A stretch of DNA of 18,229 nucleotides from CAYNEI01 sp964396185 (GTDB lineage Archaea > Thermoplasmatota > SW-10-69-26), in assembly GCA_964396185.1 (NCBI GenBank), contig CAYNEI010000043.1, positions 1-18,229 on the forward strand, in the 5' to 3' direction. The notes under the pieces are model-generated. The model saw only the letters and a list, made by a program, of their open reading frames with translations. It made no database searches and was not told where the DNA came from. Shown one piece after another: positions 6,979-13,292 of this stretch (positions are counted from its first letter, which is position 1; every line of letters begins with the position of its first letter). The position numbers and the translations under genes are program-made.

Positions 6979-7542
6979 ATGCTGGATGAGGTGGCATCGG
7001 CCTTCGCCGGGGCGTGTCGAACCGAGGCTGTCGAGTACGTTTTCGTGGGCGGCTTCGCCGTGTTGGCATGGGGTCAGCCCAGGACCACCTCGGACATCGA
7101 TGCGTTGGTCGACTACCAGGAGCGAAACATCCCGGGCCTCGTGGAGGCCCTGGAAGACGCGGGCCTGGAGGTCTCCGGCTACGATCTCAGGGCGGCCCTC
7201 AAGGACGGTTCGCACGTAACTGTGTCCACCGGGGACCCCATCTTGACCGTGGACATCAAGCCCGCCCTTGAGCCACGAGAACTCGACCAGATCGAGAGGG
7301 CCTCCGAGGTCCCCCTCGGGCAAGAGCCGGTGCGCGTGGCCACTGCGGCGGATACCGTGGCGTTCAAGGTGCTTTTCGGGTCCGAACAGGACCTCCAGGA
7401 TGCACGCTCGATCGTGGCCCGCCAGGGAGAGCGCCTCGACCGGGAGCGCCTCTGGAGGACAGCCCGGGAGCAGGGGGTTCTCGCCGAGGCCCGGGAACTC
7501 GTTGCATCGGTGGATGAGACTGCGGGTTGGGATCGCCCATGA
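6979..7542 (+). CDS. Minimal nucleotidyltransferase (MNT/DUF6036-like)
   Basis: The gene encodes 187 residues from ATG 6979, or 195 from GTG 6955. The N-terminal half shows the Pol-beta-type nucleotidyltransferase signature. VFVGGFAVLAWGQPRTTSDID (21-41) contains the GG loop, the Arg-Thr-Thr pair and the metal-binding Asp39-x-Asp41. A third acidic residue is probably in LTVDIKPAL further on. Such enzymes transfer NMP groups to proteins, tRNA ends or small molecules; many act in toxin-antitoxin or abortive infection systems (MNT, AbiEii), others in housekeeping. The C-terminal part is helical (TVAFKVLFGSEQDLQDARSI, ERLDRERLWR). The stop overlaps the ncs6 start (ATGA at 7539-7542), tying this gene to a tRNA thiolation enzyme. 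The target is unknown. Confidence 0.78.
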   Translation: MLDEVASAFAGACRTEAVEYVFVGGFAVLAWGQPRTTSDIDALVDYQERNIPGLVEALEDAGLEVSGYDLRAALKDGSHVTVSTGDPILTVDIKPALEPRELDQIERASEVPLGQEPVRVATAADTVAFKVLFGSEQDLQDARSIVARQGERLDRERLWRTAREQGVLAEARELVASVDETAGWDRP

Positions 7543-8456
7543 CGTGCTCAGCCTGCGATGGGACAGCGGTGACCACGCTGGCCTACGCTGGCCGCGCGCT
7601 CTGCCGCGACCACTTCACGCGCCTGGTGGAGCGCCGGTTCAAACAGGCGCTTCGCGAGCAGCTGGCGGCCCTGGACCTCGGCGGTGGGGCGCGCATCGGG
7701 GTGGGGCTCTCCGGCGGGAAGGACTCGGCTGCGTTGACGGCGCTCTTGTGTCGAGCCATCGGCCAGGATCCGCGCTTCTCCGTGGTGGCGATCACCGTGG
7801 ACGAGGGGATCCCTGGGTACCGGGACGTCTCGATTCAGAACGCTCGCGCCCTGGTCGAACAGCTGGACGTAGAGCTCGAGATCGTCAGCCACCGCGAGGA
7901 CCACGGCACCACGACCCAGGCCGTGGCCGAGCAAGCCCCCGGGGAGAAGCCGTGTCGGGCCTGCGGTGTGATGCGGCGCTCCTCTCTCAACCAGGCCGCT
8001 CGCCGGCTGGGGTGCGATGTGCTGGCCACGGGCCACAACCTCGACGATCACGCCGAGACCACGCTGATGAACCTGATGCGGGGTGATGTCGACCAGGTCC
8101 TGCGCACCGCTCCCCACGCGCGCACGCTGGAGGGCTTGATCCCAAGGATCACGCCCCTGATCGCTTCCACCGAGCGCGAGGTCGCCCTCTACGCCGTGCT
8201 TCGCGAGCTCCCCTTCCACGGAGCCGAGTGCCCACACAGCGTGGATGCCACACGGCGCACCTACCGGGCGGTGATCCTCGACCTGCTCGACCAGGACCCA
8301 AGCGTGCGCCACCGGTTGGCCGCGCTGGCCACCGAGCTCAAGGAACGCATCCCGCCAGGTGATTCGGCCGATCTTCATCGCTGCCAAGCCTGCGGAGAGC
8401 CGTGCACCGGCGAGCGTTGCCGGGCCTGCGAGCTCACCGCCCAGATCCAGTCTTGA
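7539..8456 (+). CDS. ncs6: tRNA 2-thiolation enzyme of the Ncs6/TtuA family
   Basis: ATP-dependent sulfur transfer to a tRNA uridine (s2U34 for Ncs6, s2T54 for TtuA), using ubiquitin-like sulfur carriers in archaea. The protein has 305 residues from ATG 7539. An N-terminal zinc motif is Cys3-x2-Cys6 with Cys22-x2-His25. The PP-loop is GLSGGKDS (56-63). Cys139 and Cys142 (PCRAC) with Cys231 (ECPHS) match the three cysteines that hold the catalytic [4Fe-4S] cluster in TtuA. TGHNLDDHAET (164-174) is the adenylation-domain motif. The C-terminal zinc ribbon uses Cys282, Cys285, Cys294 and Cys297, with an extra Cys289. It overlaps the preceding nucleotidyltransferase by 4 bases. Whether position 34 or 54 is the target cannot be told from sequence reading alone. 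Confidence 0.93.
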   Translation: MTCSACDGTAVTTLAYAGRALCRDHFTRLVERRFKQALREQLAALDLGGGARIGVGLSGGKDSAALTALLCRAIGQDPRFSVVAITVDEGIPGYRDVSIQNARALVEQLDVELEIVSHREDHGTTTQAVAEQAPGEKPCRACGVMRRSSLNQAARRLGCDVLATGHNLDDHAETTLMNLMRGDVDQVLRTAPHARTLEGLIPRITPLIASTEREVALYAVLRELPFHGAECPHSVDATRRTYRAVILDLLDQDPSVRHRLAALATELKERIPPGDSADLHRCQACGEPCTGERCRACELTAQIQS

Positions 8457-8552
8457 ACCCCCCTTGCCCGAACACGGCCGCGCCTGTGCCGGCCAGCTCG
8501 TTCGGCGAGGCCGCGCTCCCTTCGAGGCGAAGCCGGGCGAGATGGACAACCG

Positions 8553-8561
8553 TCTTATCCA
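8553..8561 (+). promoter_or_regulatory. TATA-like box for the two-TM protein / LarE pair
   Basis: TCTTATCC lies about 33 bases before ATG 8590 in the 133-base gap after ncs6. It is the only AT-rich element there. It suggests an independent transcript for the following two genes with a short leader. Confidence 0.4.
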
Positions 8562-8589
8562 AGGCACTGCTTTCCAGCGCCGGGAGCCT

Positions 8590-8985
8590 ATGGCGCGAAG
8601 CCCTTTCGCAAGGAAACACACGTTCTGGATGAGCATCGTGGCCACGATCGCCGGGTTGGCGCTCACCGTGCTGGCGTACTCGGCGAATTACGCGGACCCA
8701 TCGCACTGGACAAGCTTCTACACCGTGCTCGTCCCGAGCGAGACGTCAGCTGGCAATTGGAACATGCTGGTGCGGGTGCTTGCACCCATCCTGCTGCTGA
8801 CAGGCGCTTGGTACCTGGGCGAGCAGATCTGGGCCCGGTACAAGTTCAACGAGATGATCTCGGCCGAGAAGAAGAGCGAGTTCAGCAAGAACATCCCGAA
8901 GCTCGAGGAGACCGCTCGCAAGCTCCCGAAGCGCTACGAGGAAGAGCTCAAGGAGAAGCAGAGCGCTTTCGTCTCGAGGCGCTGA
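8590..8985 (+). CDS. Small two-TM membrane protein, function unknown
   Basis: The gene encodes 131 residues from ATG 8590. Two membrane helices are evident at about 12-30 (FWMSIVATIAGLALTVLAY) and 59-80 (MLVRVLAPILLLTGAWYLGEQI), joined by a 28-residue loop with aromatic residues. A cytosolic tail of about 50 residues (82-131) is strongly charged (FNEMISAEKKSEFSKNIPKLEE, then KRYEEELKEKQSAF) and probably helical. The basic N-terminus places the N-terminus and the tail inside the cell. The larE-like start lies 2 bases after this stop, so the genes are almost certainly co-transcribed. Small two-TM proteins of this size are known in Thermoplasmata, but I cannot name a family with confidence. No catalytic motif is visible. 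ATG 8542 in the same frame is an alternative start but precedes the TATA-like box. Confidence 0.72.
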   Translation: MARSPFARKHTFWMSIVATIAGLALTVLAYSANYADPSHWTSFYTVLVPSETSAGNWNMLVRVLAPILLLTGAWYLGEQIWARYKFNEMISAEKKSEFSKNIPKLEETARKLPKRYEEELKEKQSAFVSRR

Positions 8986-8987
8986 CC

Positions 8988-9818
8988 TTGGCCGCGAGCT
9001 CTGCAACCCTTGCCCCTGCGCGACGCTTGCGCACGCTTCTCGAGCAGCGTAGAGACGACGGCCTTCTGGTGGCCATGAGCGGTGGTGTCGACTCCTGCAC
9101 CCTGGCCGCCGTGGCGCATGAGATCTTGGGCGACCAGATGTTGGCCATCACGCTCAGCGCGGAATCCAGCTCGAGCCAGGAGATCGAGGACGCCACCCGC
9201 TTCGCTCGCACCCACGGCATCCCGCACGAGGTGCGCACCCATTCCGAGCTTGAGGATCCGGATTACGTGAGAAACGACCTCTTGCGCTGTTACCACTGCC
9301 GCAAGGGCATGGCCGGCGCGCTCCAGGCCGCTGCTGGCGAGCATGGCCTGGAGACGATCGCTATGGGTGTCGTCCCTGACGACCAAGGCGAGCACCGGCC
9401 CGGCATCAGGGCTGCCAGGGAGGCGGGCATCTGGTTCCCCCTGGTCGAGGCCGAGGTGGCCAAGGCCGAGGTGCGCGAGATCGCATCCACCATGGGCCTC
9501 GAGGTCCACGACAAGCCCTCCAACGCCTGTCTCTCCTCACGCATCGCTTACGGCCTGGAGGTCACCGAGCCCCGGCTGCGCAGGATCGAGGCCGCCGAAG
9601 CCCTCATCCGAGAGACCTGCGAGATCCGGCAGGTCCGCGTGCGCTACCACGAGGGGGACGTGGCCCGCATCGAGGTCGCGCCTGCAGCGCGCGGGAGCGT
9701 GCTGGCGCATGCTGACGAGATCACCGCCGAGCTCAAGGAGCTCGGGTTCACGTTCGTCGCCTTGGATCTGCTGGGGTACCGGAGTGGGGCGATGAACGAG
9801 TCCATCGGTGACAGCTAA
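8988..9818 (+). CDS. larE: LarE-like ATP-dependent sulfur transferase
   Basis: LarE supplies sulfur for the nickel-pincer nucleotide cofactor of lactate racemase-type enzymes. The protein has 276 residues from TTG 8988, matching the usual length of about 270. The PP-loop is AMSGGVDS (29-36). RCYHCRKGM (100-108) and NACLSSRIAYG (179-189) are LarE signatures. Cys181 corresponds to the cysteine sacrificed as sulfur donor in Lactobacillus LarE. With Cys101 and Cys104 it makes the three-cysteine set of LarE proteins thought to bind [4Fe-4S] and act catalytically. No larB, larC or larA homologue is in the window, so the product could be the pincer cofactor or another thiolated compound. TTG is chosen because no ATG or GTG precedes the first helix and it lies 2 bases after the membrane protein gene. 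Confidence 0.85.
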   Translation: MAASSATLAPARRLRTLLEQRRDDGLLVAMSGGVDSCTLAAVAHEILGDQMLAITLSAESSSSQEIEDATRFARTHGIPHEVRTHSELEDPDYVRNDLLRCYHCRKGMAGALQAAAGEHGLETIAMGVVPDDQGEHRPGIRAAREAGIWFPLVEAEVAKAEVREIASTMGLEVHDKPSNACLSSRIAYGLEVTEPRLRRIEAAEALIRETCEIRQVRVRYHEGDVARIEVAPAARGSVLAHADEITAELKELGFTFVALDLLGYRSGAMNESIGDS

Positions 9819-9834
9819 CCCCGGATCACGGAGT

Positions 9835-9925
9835 CCACCAAGGACCACGAAGACCACGAAGCGGTTCTCATGGTTCTTCATGAAGGTCCTTCGTGTCCTT
9901 TGAGGACCTTCGTGCCCTTCGTGAT
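9835..9925. repeat. Inverted CACGAAG / CTTCGTG intergenic repeat element
   Basis: The spacer between larE and the NOG1 gene contains two copies of CCACGAAG (9845-9852, 9854-9861) and three copies of its near complement CCTTCGTG (9888-9895, 9907-9914, 9916-9923). Inside lie an 8-bp perfect stem GAAGGTCC/GGACCTTC (9882-9889 with 9904-9911) and the palindrome TTCATGAA (9877-9884). The whole can fold into a long imperfect hairpin. Similar CTTCGTG-rich intergenic repeats are dispersed in many bacterial and archaeal genomes, where they are often mis-annotated as small proteins rich in His-Glu-Gly. It sits between two convergent genes. Confidence 0.7.
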
Positions 9926-9946
9926 CGAGGTCGTCGTTCGGTTCGC

Positions 9947-10978
9947 TCAATCCCAGCTCGGTAGCACGTCTTGCTCGAAGACCTCTACCACAGCATCCAA
10001 GCCCAGCTTGGCCACCTCATCCACGCCCTCACCGGTCTCGCAGCTCATGGCTGGACGCGTGCCGGTGGTCTCGAGGTCGCTCTTGTTCTCGACCACGATC
10101 AGCGGCACGTCCTGGAAGCTCGCTTCCACCTCTTCGAGCAGCCGCAGCTGGGCCTCGAGGGGGTAACCGCAGTGCCCGCTGGGGTCGAGCATGAAGAGGA
10201 TCGCGTCAGCCACGTGCGTGAGGGCGAGGATGGCTTGGCGCTCGATGTCGTTGCGCTCGTCGAGGGGTCGGTCGAGCAGGCCAGGGGTGTCCATGATCTG
10301 GACGTTGTGGCGCCGATGCTCGGTGTTGCCGAGCGAGACGCCCTTGGTCGTGAAGGGGTAGGGGGCGATCTCAGGCGTGGCCCGCGTGACATGCTCCAAG
10401 AAGCTAGATTTGCCTACGTTGGGGAAGCCGGCCACGACCAGGGTCGGGCGGTCGAGCTGGACGGTTGGGAGCCCGGCGAGTTCGTAGCGGGCCTTCTCGA
10501 GGTAGGCGAGCTCGTCGGAGACCTGGTGGACCACGCTGGCCATGCGGCCGTAGGCTTGCTTGCGCGCCTTGGTGCGCTCGTGGTCGTTGTCCACCTTGCG
10601 GATCATGCGCTCGGTCTCCGAGCGCATGGCTTGGATCTGCTTGCGCGCCCAGTCCACAGCCCCCAGGCTGTGCTTGAGCTCGTCCATGCCGACGAGCACG
10701 TCTGCCAGGTCCCGGTAGAACGGGTGCAGGTCCTCCATGGAGGGGAAGTTGCGCACGACCCGGTGGAGACGGGACTCGAGCGTGCGCGCGGCGGTGCCAA
10801 CGCGTGCGAGCTCCCGGTTCTTGCCCCGCTGGCCAGGCGCGCCCTTGGGCGAGGAGGCCTTGCGCCCGCGGCGGAAGGCCATGTCCACCAGGTCCTCGGA
10901 CTGGGGCACGGTCATGAGCCGTGAGAAATCCACTGCCCCCTTGTCGCTGACGACGCGAGGGCGTTGCTTGCGGGCCAC
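9947..10978 (-). CDS. NOG1-family GTPase
   Basis: GTP-binding protein of the Obg/NOG1 class; NOG1 proteins act in large ribosomal subunit assembly. From GTG 10978 there are 343 residues. The N-terminal helical domain shows the family pattern (FSRLMTVPQSEDLVDMAFRR and PSMEDLHPFYRDLADVL). The G domain has the P-loop GFPNVGKSS (184-192), G2 in PYPFTTKGV, DTPG (230-233) and NKSD (298-301), with SCETGEG as the G5 region. The length equals archaeal NOG1 homologues, which lack the eukaryotic C-terminal extension. GTG 10978 is preferred over GTG 10996 because the TATA box TTAAATAT lies 25 bases before it, whereas it would be only 7 bases from 10996. It is divergent from the RbkR operon and converges on larE. 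Confidence 0.9.
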   Translation of the reverse strand: MARKQRPRVVSDKGAVDFSRLMTVPQSEDLVDMAFRRGRKASSPKGAPGQRGKNRELARVGTAARTLESRLHRVVRNFPSMEDLHPFYRDLADVLVGMDELKHSLGAVDWARKQIQAMRSETERMIRKVDNDHERTKARKQAYGRMASVVHQVSDELAYLEKARYELAGLPTVQLDRPTLVVAGFPNVGKSSFLEHVTRATPEIAPYPFTTKGVSLGNTEHRRHNVQIMDTPGLLDRPLDERNDIERQAILALTHVADAILFMLDPSGHCGYPLEAQLRLLEEVEASFQDVPLIVVENKSDLETTGTRPAMSCETGEGVDEVAKLGLDAVVEVFEQDVLPSWD

Positions 10979-10999
10979 GTTCCAACTTACACGCACGCC

Positions 11000-11008
11000 A
11001 TATTTAAC
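11000..11008 (-). promoter_or_regulatory. TATA box of the NOG1 gene
   Basis: On the minus strand GTTAAATAT is one of the clearest TATA boxes in the window. Its centre is about 25 bases before GTG 10978, indicating a leaderless mRNA and deciding the start codon. Confidence 0.7.
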
Positions 11009-11038
11009 CCCTGGCCGGGCCGAGGGTCCGCGGCTTGG

Positions 11039-11054
11039 CCGCGATGGATCGCGG
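11039..11054. promoter_or_regulatory. Perfect inverted repeat, candidate operator
   Basis: CCGCGAT-GG-ATCGCGG has perfect 7-bp arms and a 2-base spacer. It lies in the 180-base divergent region between NOG1 and the winged-helix/RbkR operon, about 32 bases upstream of the NOG1 TATA box and about 80 bases upstream of the operon TATA. The symmetry and position fit a dimeric regulator such as the neighbouring HTH proteins. No second copy was noticed in the window. Confidence 0.35.
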
Positions 11055-11130
11055 CGGGCGGTCGGGCACGACTTGGGCGGGTTCCATCTCCAGTTCGCCG
11101 GCGCGGTGCGCTAAACCCGACCAAGTAGTG

Positions 11131-11137
11131 CTATATG
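11131..11137 (+). promoter_or_regulatory. TATA box of the winged-helix / RbkR / HTH / trm56 operon
   Basis: CTATATG is centred about 25 bases before ATG 11159. This spacing predicts a leaderless transcript and favours ATG 11159 over the in-frame ATG 11135, which overlaps the TATA box itself. Confidence 0.65.
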
Positions 11138-11158
11138 GGGCCCTACCCATCCGTCGGT

Positions 11159-11407
11159 ATGTCCTCGTACGACGCCTTCGTGGAATCCGACAAGTTCCGA
11201 CGGGCCGTGTTCACCGAGATCGTCGCCGGCGAGTCCGACCCCGCGCGTATCACCAAGAAGCACCGTCTGATCCGTCCTGCCGTTGACCGGGCCTTGGATG
11301 ACCTCGTGGACCATGGCCTCATCGAGCAGGAGGGGGGCGGTTACGTGCTCACCGAGGACGGGGAGCGTTACGAGGCCGAGCGCAAGAAGCGGGAGCTCTC
11401 GTCATGA
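11159..11407 (+). CDS. Small winged-helix DNA-binding protein
   Basis: The gene encodes 82 residues. It starts MSSYDAFVESDKFRRAVFTE, followed by a winged-helix pattern: a helix, ARITKKHRLIRPAVDRALDDLVDHGLIE as helix-turn-helix with recognition helix, then the wing GGGYVLTEDGERY. The tail ERKKRELSS is charged. There is no effector domain, so it may work as a dimer or with a partner. The stop overlaps the start of the riboflavin kinase gene (ATGA, 11404-11407). The next gene also begins with a winged helix, so two DNA-binding domains are encoded back to back. It could be a second regulator of the riboflavin operon or of an adjacent pathway; the target is unknown. Confidence 0.82.
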   Translation: MSSYDAFVESDKFRRAVFTEIVAGESDPARITKKHRLIRPAVDRALDDLVDHGLIEQEGGGYVLTEDGERYEAERKKRELSS

Positions 11408-12138
11408 CGGAGGCCCTGGAAGCCTCGAACAAGGTTCCGCGTCCCGACCAGCGCGAGCTGCTCAAGCGCATCGCTGCTGCGGGTGGGATCAACGGGTTCG
11501 TGCCCACGTCCAGCGGGGAGCTGGCCGACCAGCTCGATGTGAGCCAGCAGACGGCCTCCCGCTGGATCCTATCGCTCTTGGACGACGATATGCTCCAGCG
11601 ACGCCTTGGGAGCCGGGGCCAACAGATCCGGTTGACCAAGCAGGGTGTCGACATCCTGGCCGCCGAGCTCCACGAGCTCGAGGTCATCTTCGACCGGGCT
11701 GAGAAGGTCACCTTCAGCGGCCGCGTCACGGAAGGCGACGGCGAGGGCGCCTACTACATGAGCCAACCCTTCTACAAGGAAGGCTTCGAGGCGCTCTTCG
11801 GTTTCGTACCCTACCCAGGCACGCTCAACCTGCGATTGTCTGGATCCGAGCTGGAGACCCTGCGCGCGCTGCGCACCCGCGAGGCCCTGGAGATCCCCCA
11901 GGTGAAGACCGAGGAGCGCACCTTCGGCGGGGTCACGAGCTTCCCGGCCACGCTCTCGAACCTCGACGTCGGCGTGATCTTCCCTCACCGAACACGCCAC
12001 GAGGACGTGCTCGAGATCATCGCACCAGTCTGCTTGCGCAAGGAGCTCAGCCTGGTGGACGGTGACACGCTTACCGTCCAGGTGGAGGCCCGCCCCGAAA
12101 GAAAGACCTATCACCCGAGAGAGTCATCATTCACATAA
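11404..12138 (+). CDS. rbkR: RbkR: winged-helix regulator fused to CTP-dependent riboflavin kinase
   Basis: Bifunctional protein: the C-terminal domain phosphorylates riboflavin to FMN using CTP, and the N-terminal winged helix regulates riboflavin genes. It has 244 residues. The HTH domain (about 15-85) contains SSGELADQLDVSQQTASRWI and LGSRGQQIRLTKQGVDIL. The kinase begins near 100 with VTFSGRV, then GDGEGAYYMS (111-120), the nucleotide-binding stretch of archaeal riboflavin kinases, and FVPYPGTLNLRL (134-145). FPHRTRHEDVLEIIAPVCLRKEL near the end is also family-typical. The RbkR architecture has been described as a riboflavin regulator in several archaeal groups. ATG 11404 overlaps the previous stop by 4 bases, and the next gene starts 1 base after the TAA. 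Confidence 0.93.
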   Translation: MTEALEASNKVPRPDQRELLKRIAAAGGINGFVPTSSGELADQLDVSQQTASRWILSLLDDDMLQRRLGSRGQQIRLTKQGVDILAAELHELEVIFDRAEKVTFSGRVTEGDGEGAYYMSQPFYKEGFEALFGFVPYPGTLNLRLSGSELETLRALRTREALEIPQVKTEERTFGGVTSFPATLSNLDVGVIFPHRTRHEDVLEIIAPVCLRKELSLVDGDTLTVQVEARPERKTYHPRESSFT

Positions 12139-12139
12139 G

Positions 12140-12631
12140 ATGCCCCGGGTCAAGGTGATCTCGGAACCAGCCGACCTCGTCCCCCTGCTACGAGCGTTCG
12201 ATTCCGAGGTGAAACGCCAGGTCTTCCAGGATCTGGCCAACGACTGGACGAGCCAGTCCACCATCAAGGAGAACTACGGCGACGAGGGCATCGAGACCCT
12301 CGGCCTGCTCGAGAAGGCGCACCTCGTGGAGACCCGCTGGTCCCCGGGCGAGGGGAGCCCGGAGAAAGCCTACCGGTCCTTCTACACCGCCTTCCACCTG
12401 AACACCTCAAGCCCCGTGAGCGAGATCGCGGATCTGCTCCACGTGGCTGTCATGGAGCCGGCCAAGTTCCGGGAACTCGAGGGCGAGATCGTGGCCATGG
12501 CCGATGGCTCCGGCGTCTCCATGCGCCTGGCCCAAGAGAAGCTCAGCGTGACCCAGGCGATCCTGAAGGGCTTGGTCAAGCGGAGCGCGAAGCTCGAGGT
12601 CAAGGGCCACCAGATCGTCCTGCGGGAGTGA
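12140..12631 (+). CDS. HTH transcriptional regulator, ArsR-like, archaeal
   Basis: The gene encodes 163 residues from ATG 12140. LLRAFDSEVKRQVFQDLANDW (16-36) is the opening helix pair typical of ArsR-like winged helices. SQSTIKENYGDEGIETLGLLEKAHLVETRW then gives a recognition region and a wing, with YRSFYTAFHLNTSSPVSEIADLL following. The C-terminal part (MEPAKFRELEGEIVAMADGSG, then LAQEKLSVTQAILKGLVKRSAKL) is a second helical unit ending in a small strand, probably a dimerisation or second HTH domain. It starts 1 base after rbkR, and its stop overlaps the trm56 start (GTGA). Archaeal genomes often keep this type of regulator near trm56 or TFE, but the regulon is unknown to me. No metal-binding cysteines are present. 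Confidence 0.8.
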   Translation: MPRVKVISEPADLVPLLRAFDSEVKRQVFQDLANDWTSQSTIKENYGDEGIETLGLLEKAHLVETRWSPGEGSPEKAYRSFYTAFHLNTSSPVSEIADLLHVAVMEPAKFRELEGEIVAMADGSGVSMRLAQEKLSVTQAILKGLVKRSAKLEVKGHQIVLRE

Positions 12632-13155
12632 AGGGCCTGACCGAGGTCACGGTTTTGCGCTTGGGTCACCGCCCCCGGCGGGACAAGCGGTTGACCACGC
12701 ACGTCTGCCTCACAGCCCGCGCCTTCGGTGCCCGTCGCATCCTGCTGGATGCCCCGGACAAGACCATCGTCTCTACGGTGGAGGACGTGACCGAGCGGTT
12801 CGGTGGCCCTTTCGACATCGAGGTGCGCGAGGCGTGGCGCAAGGTCATCGCCGACCACCCCGGTCCGTCCATGCATCTCACCATGTACGGCCAGCCCCAC
12901 ACCGAGGTGGTCGCCGAGCTCGACAGCCCGGAGGAGCTCTTGATCGTGCTGGGGGCCGAGAAGGTGCCCCGCGAGGTCTACGACCTGGCCACCTACAACG
13001 TCTCGGTGGGCAACCAGCCCCACAGCGAGGTGGCCGCCCTGGCCGCCGTGATGCTCGAGGTGCTCGGCCCGGGCCCGCTCACCCAGAAGCGAACCGGTGC
13101 GGAGTTGCGCATCGAGCCCAGCAAGCGGGGCAAACAGGTCGAGAGCGCGGATTGA
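12628..13155 (+). CDS. trm56: tRNA (cytidine-56-2'-O)-methyltransferase aTrm56
   Basis: SPOUT-fold methyltransferase specific to archaea, which methylates the ribose of C56 in the T-loop of tRNA using SAM. It has 175 residues, the normal length. Hallmarks are LRLGHRPRRDKRLTTHV (10-26), LTARAFGARRI (28-38), MYGQP (86-90), VLGAEKVP (107-114) and NVSVGNQPHSEVAALA (124-139), the last forming the knotted SAM site. The C-terminal tail (KRTGAELRIEPSKRG) is basic. GTG 12628 overlaps the preceding stop by 4 bases and gives about 7 residues before the first strand. It ends the four-gene operon; TFE has its own promoter 90 bases downstream. Confidence 0.95.
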   Translation: MKGLTEVTVLRLGHRPRRDKRLTTHVCLTARAFGARRILLDAPDKTIVSTVEDVTERFGGPFDIEVREAWRKVIADHPGPSMHLTMYGQPHTEVVAELDSPEELLIVLGAEKVPREVYDLATYNVSVGNQPHSEVAALAAVMLEVLGPGPLTQKRTGAELRIEPSKRGKQVESAD

Positions 13156-13245
13156 GGCCGCCGTTCGTGGACGTTGCCTGGGCCCAGGTTGCCCACAGGG
13201 ACCCCGAGACCTAGGGCACAGGTCCGAAGGGGCACTGGCCGGCCA

Positions 13246-13254
13246 TTGAAATAC
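13246..13254 (+). promoter_or_regulatory. TATA box of the TFE gene
   Basis: TTGAAATAC is the only AT-rich block in the 133-base gap between trm56 and TFE. It is centred about 24 bases before the ATG at 13275 and about 38 bases before the TFE ATG at 13289. Transcription is therefore expected to begin at or near 13275. Confidence 0.6.
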
Positions 13255-13274
13255 CTCGGGCGCGCAGGTTAGGC

Positions 13275-13292
13275 ATGGAGCCGACCCGATGA
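13275..13292 (+). other. Possible five-codon upstream ORF overlapping the TFE start
   Basis: An ATG at 13275, at the predicted transcription start, opens MEPTR-stop. Its TGA overlaps the TFE ATG in an ATGA (13289-13292). If the mRNA starts at 13275, this would be read as a leaderless minimal ORF before TFE, allowing coupling by re-initiation. This is inference from spacing; nothing proves that it is translated. Confidence 0.3.

Noticed and set aside
6694..7323. An upstream extension of the secreted cysteine-repeat protein to 7323 on the minus strand
   Set aside because: It lies antisense to the nucleotidyltransferase and the 48-residue gene, and it would place the signal peptide in the middle of the protein.
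9537..9950. A minus-strand frame translating part of the spacer as a His-Glu-Gly-rich peptide (HEGHEGPQRTRR)
   Set aside because: It is produced by the CTTCGTG repeat element and continues antisense into larE. Such peptides are typical annotation artefacts of this repeat type.
13177..13188. The 12-base palindrome CCTGGGCCCAGG between trm56 and TFE
   Set aside because: It is made only of GC-rich steps apart from the T and A, lies 60 bases upstream of the TATA box and has no second copy, so there is no good reason to call an operator.
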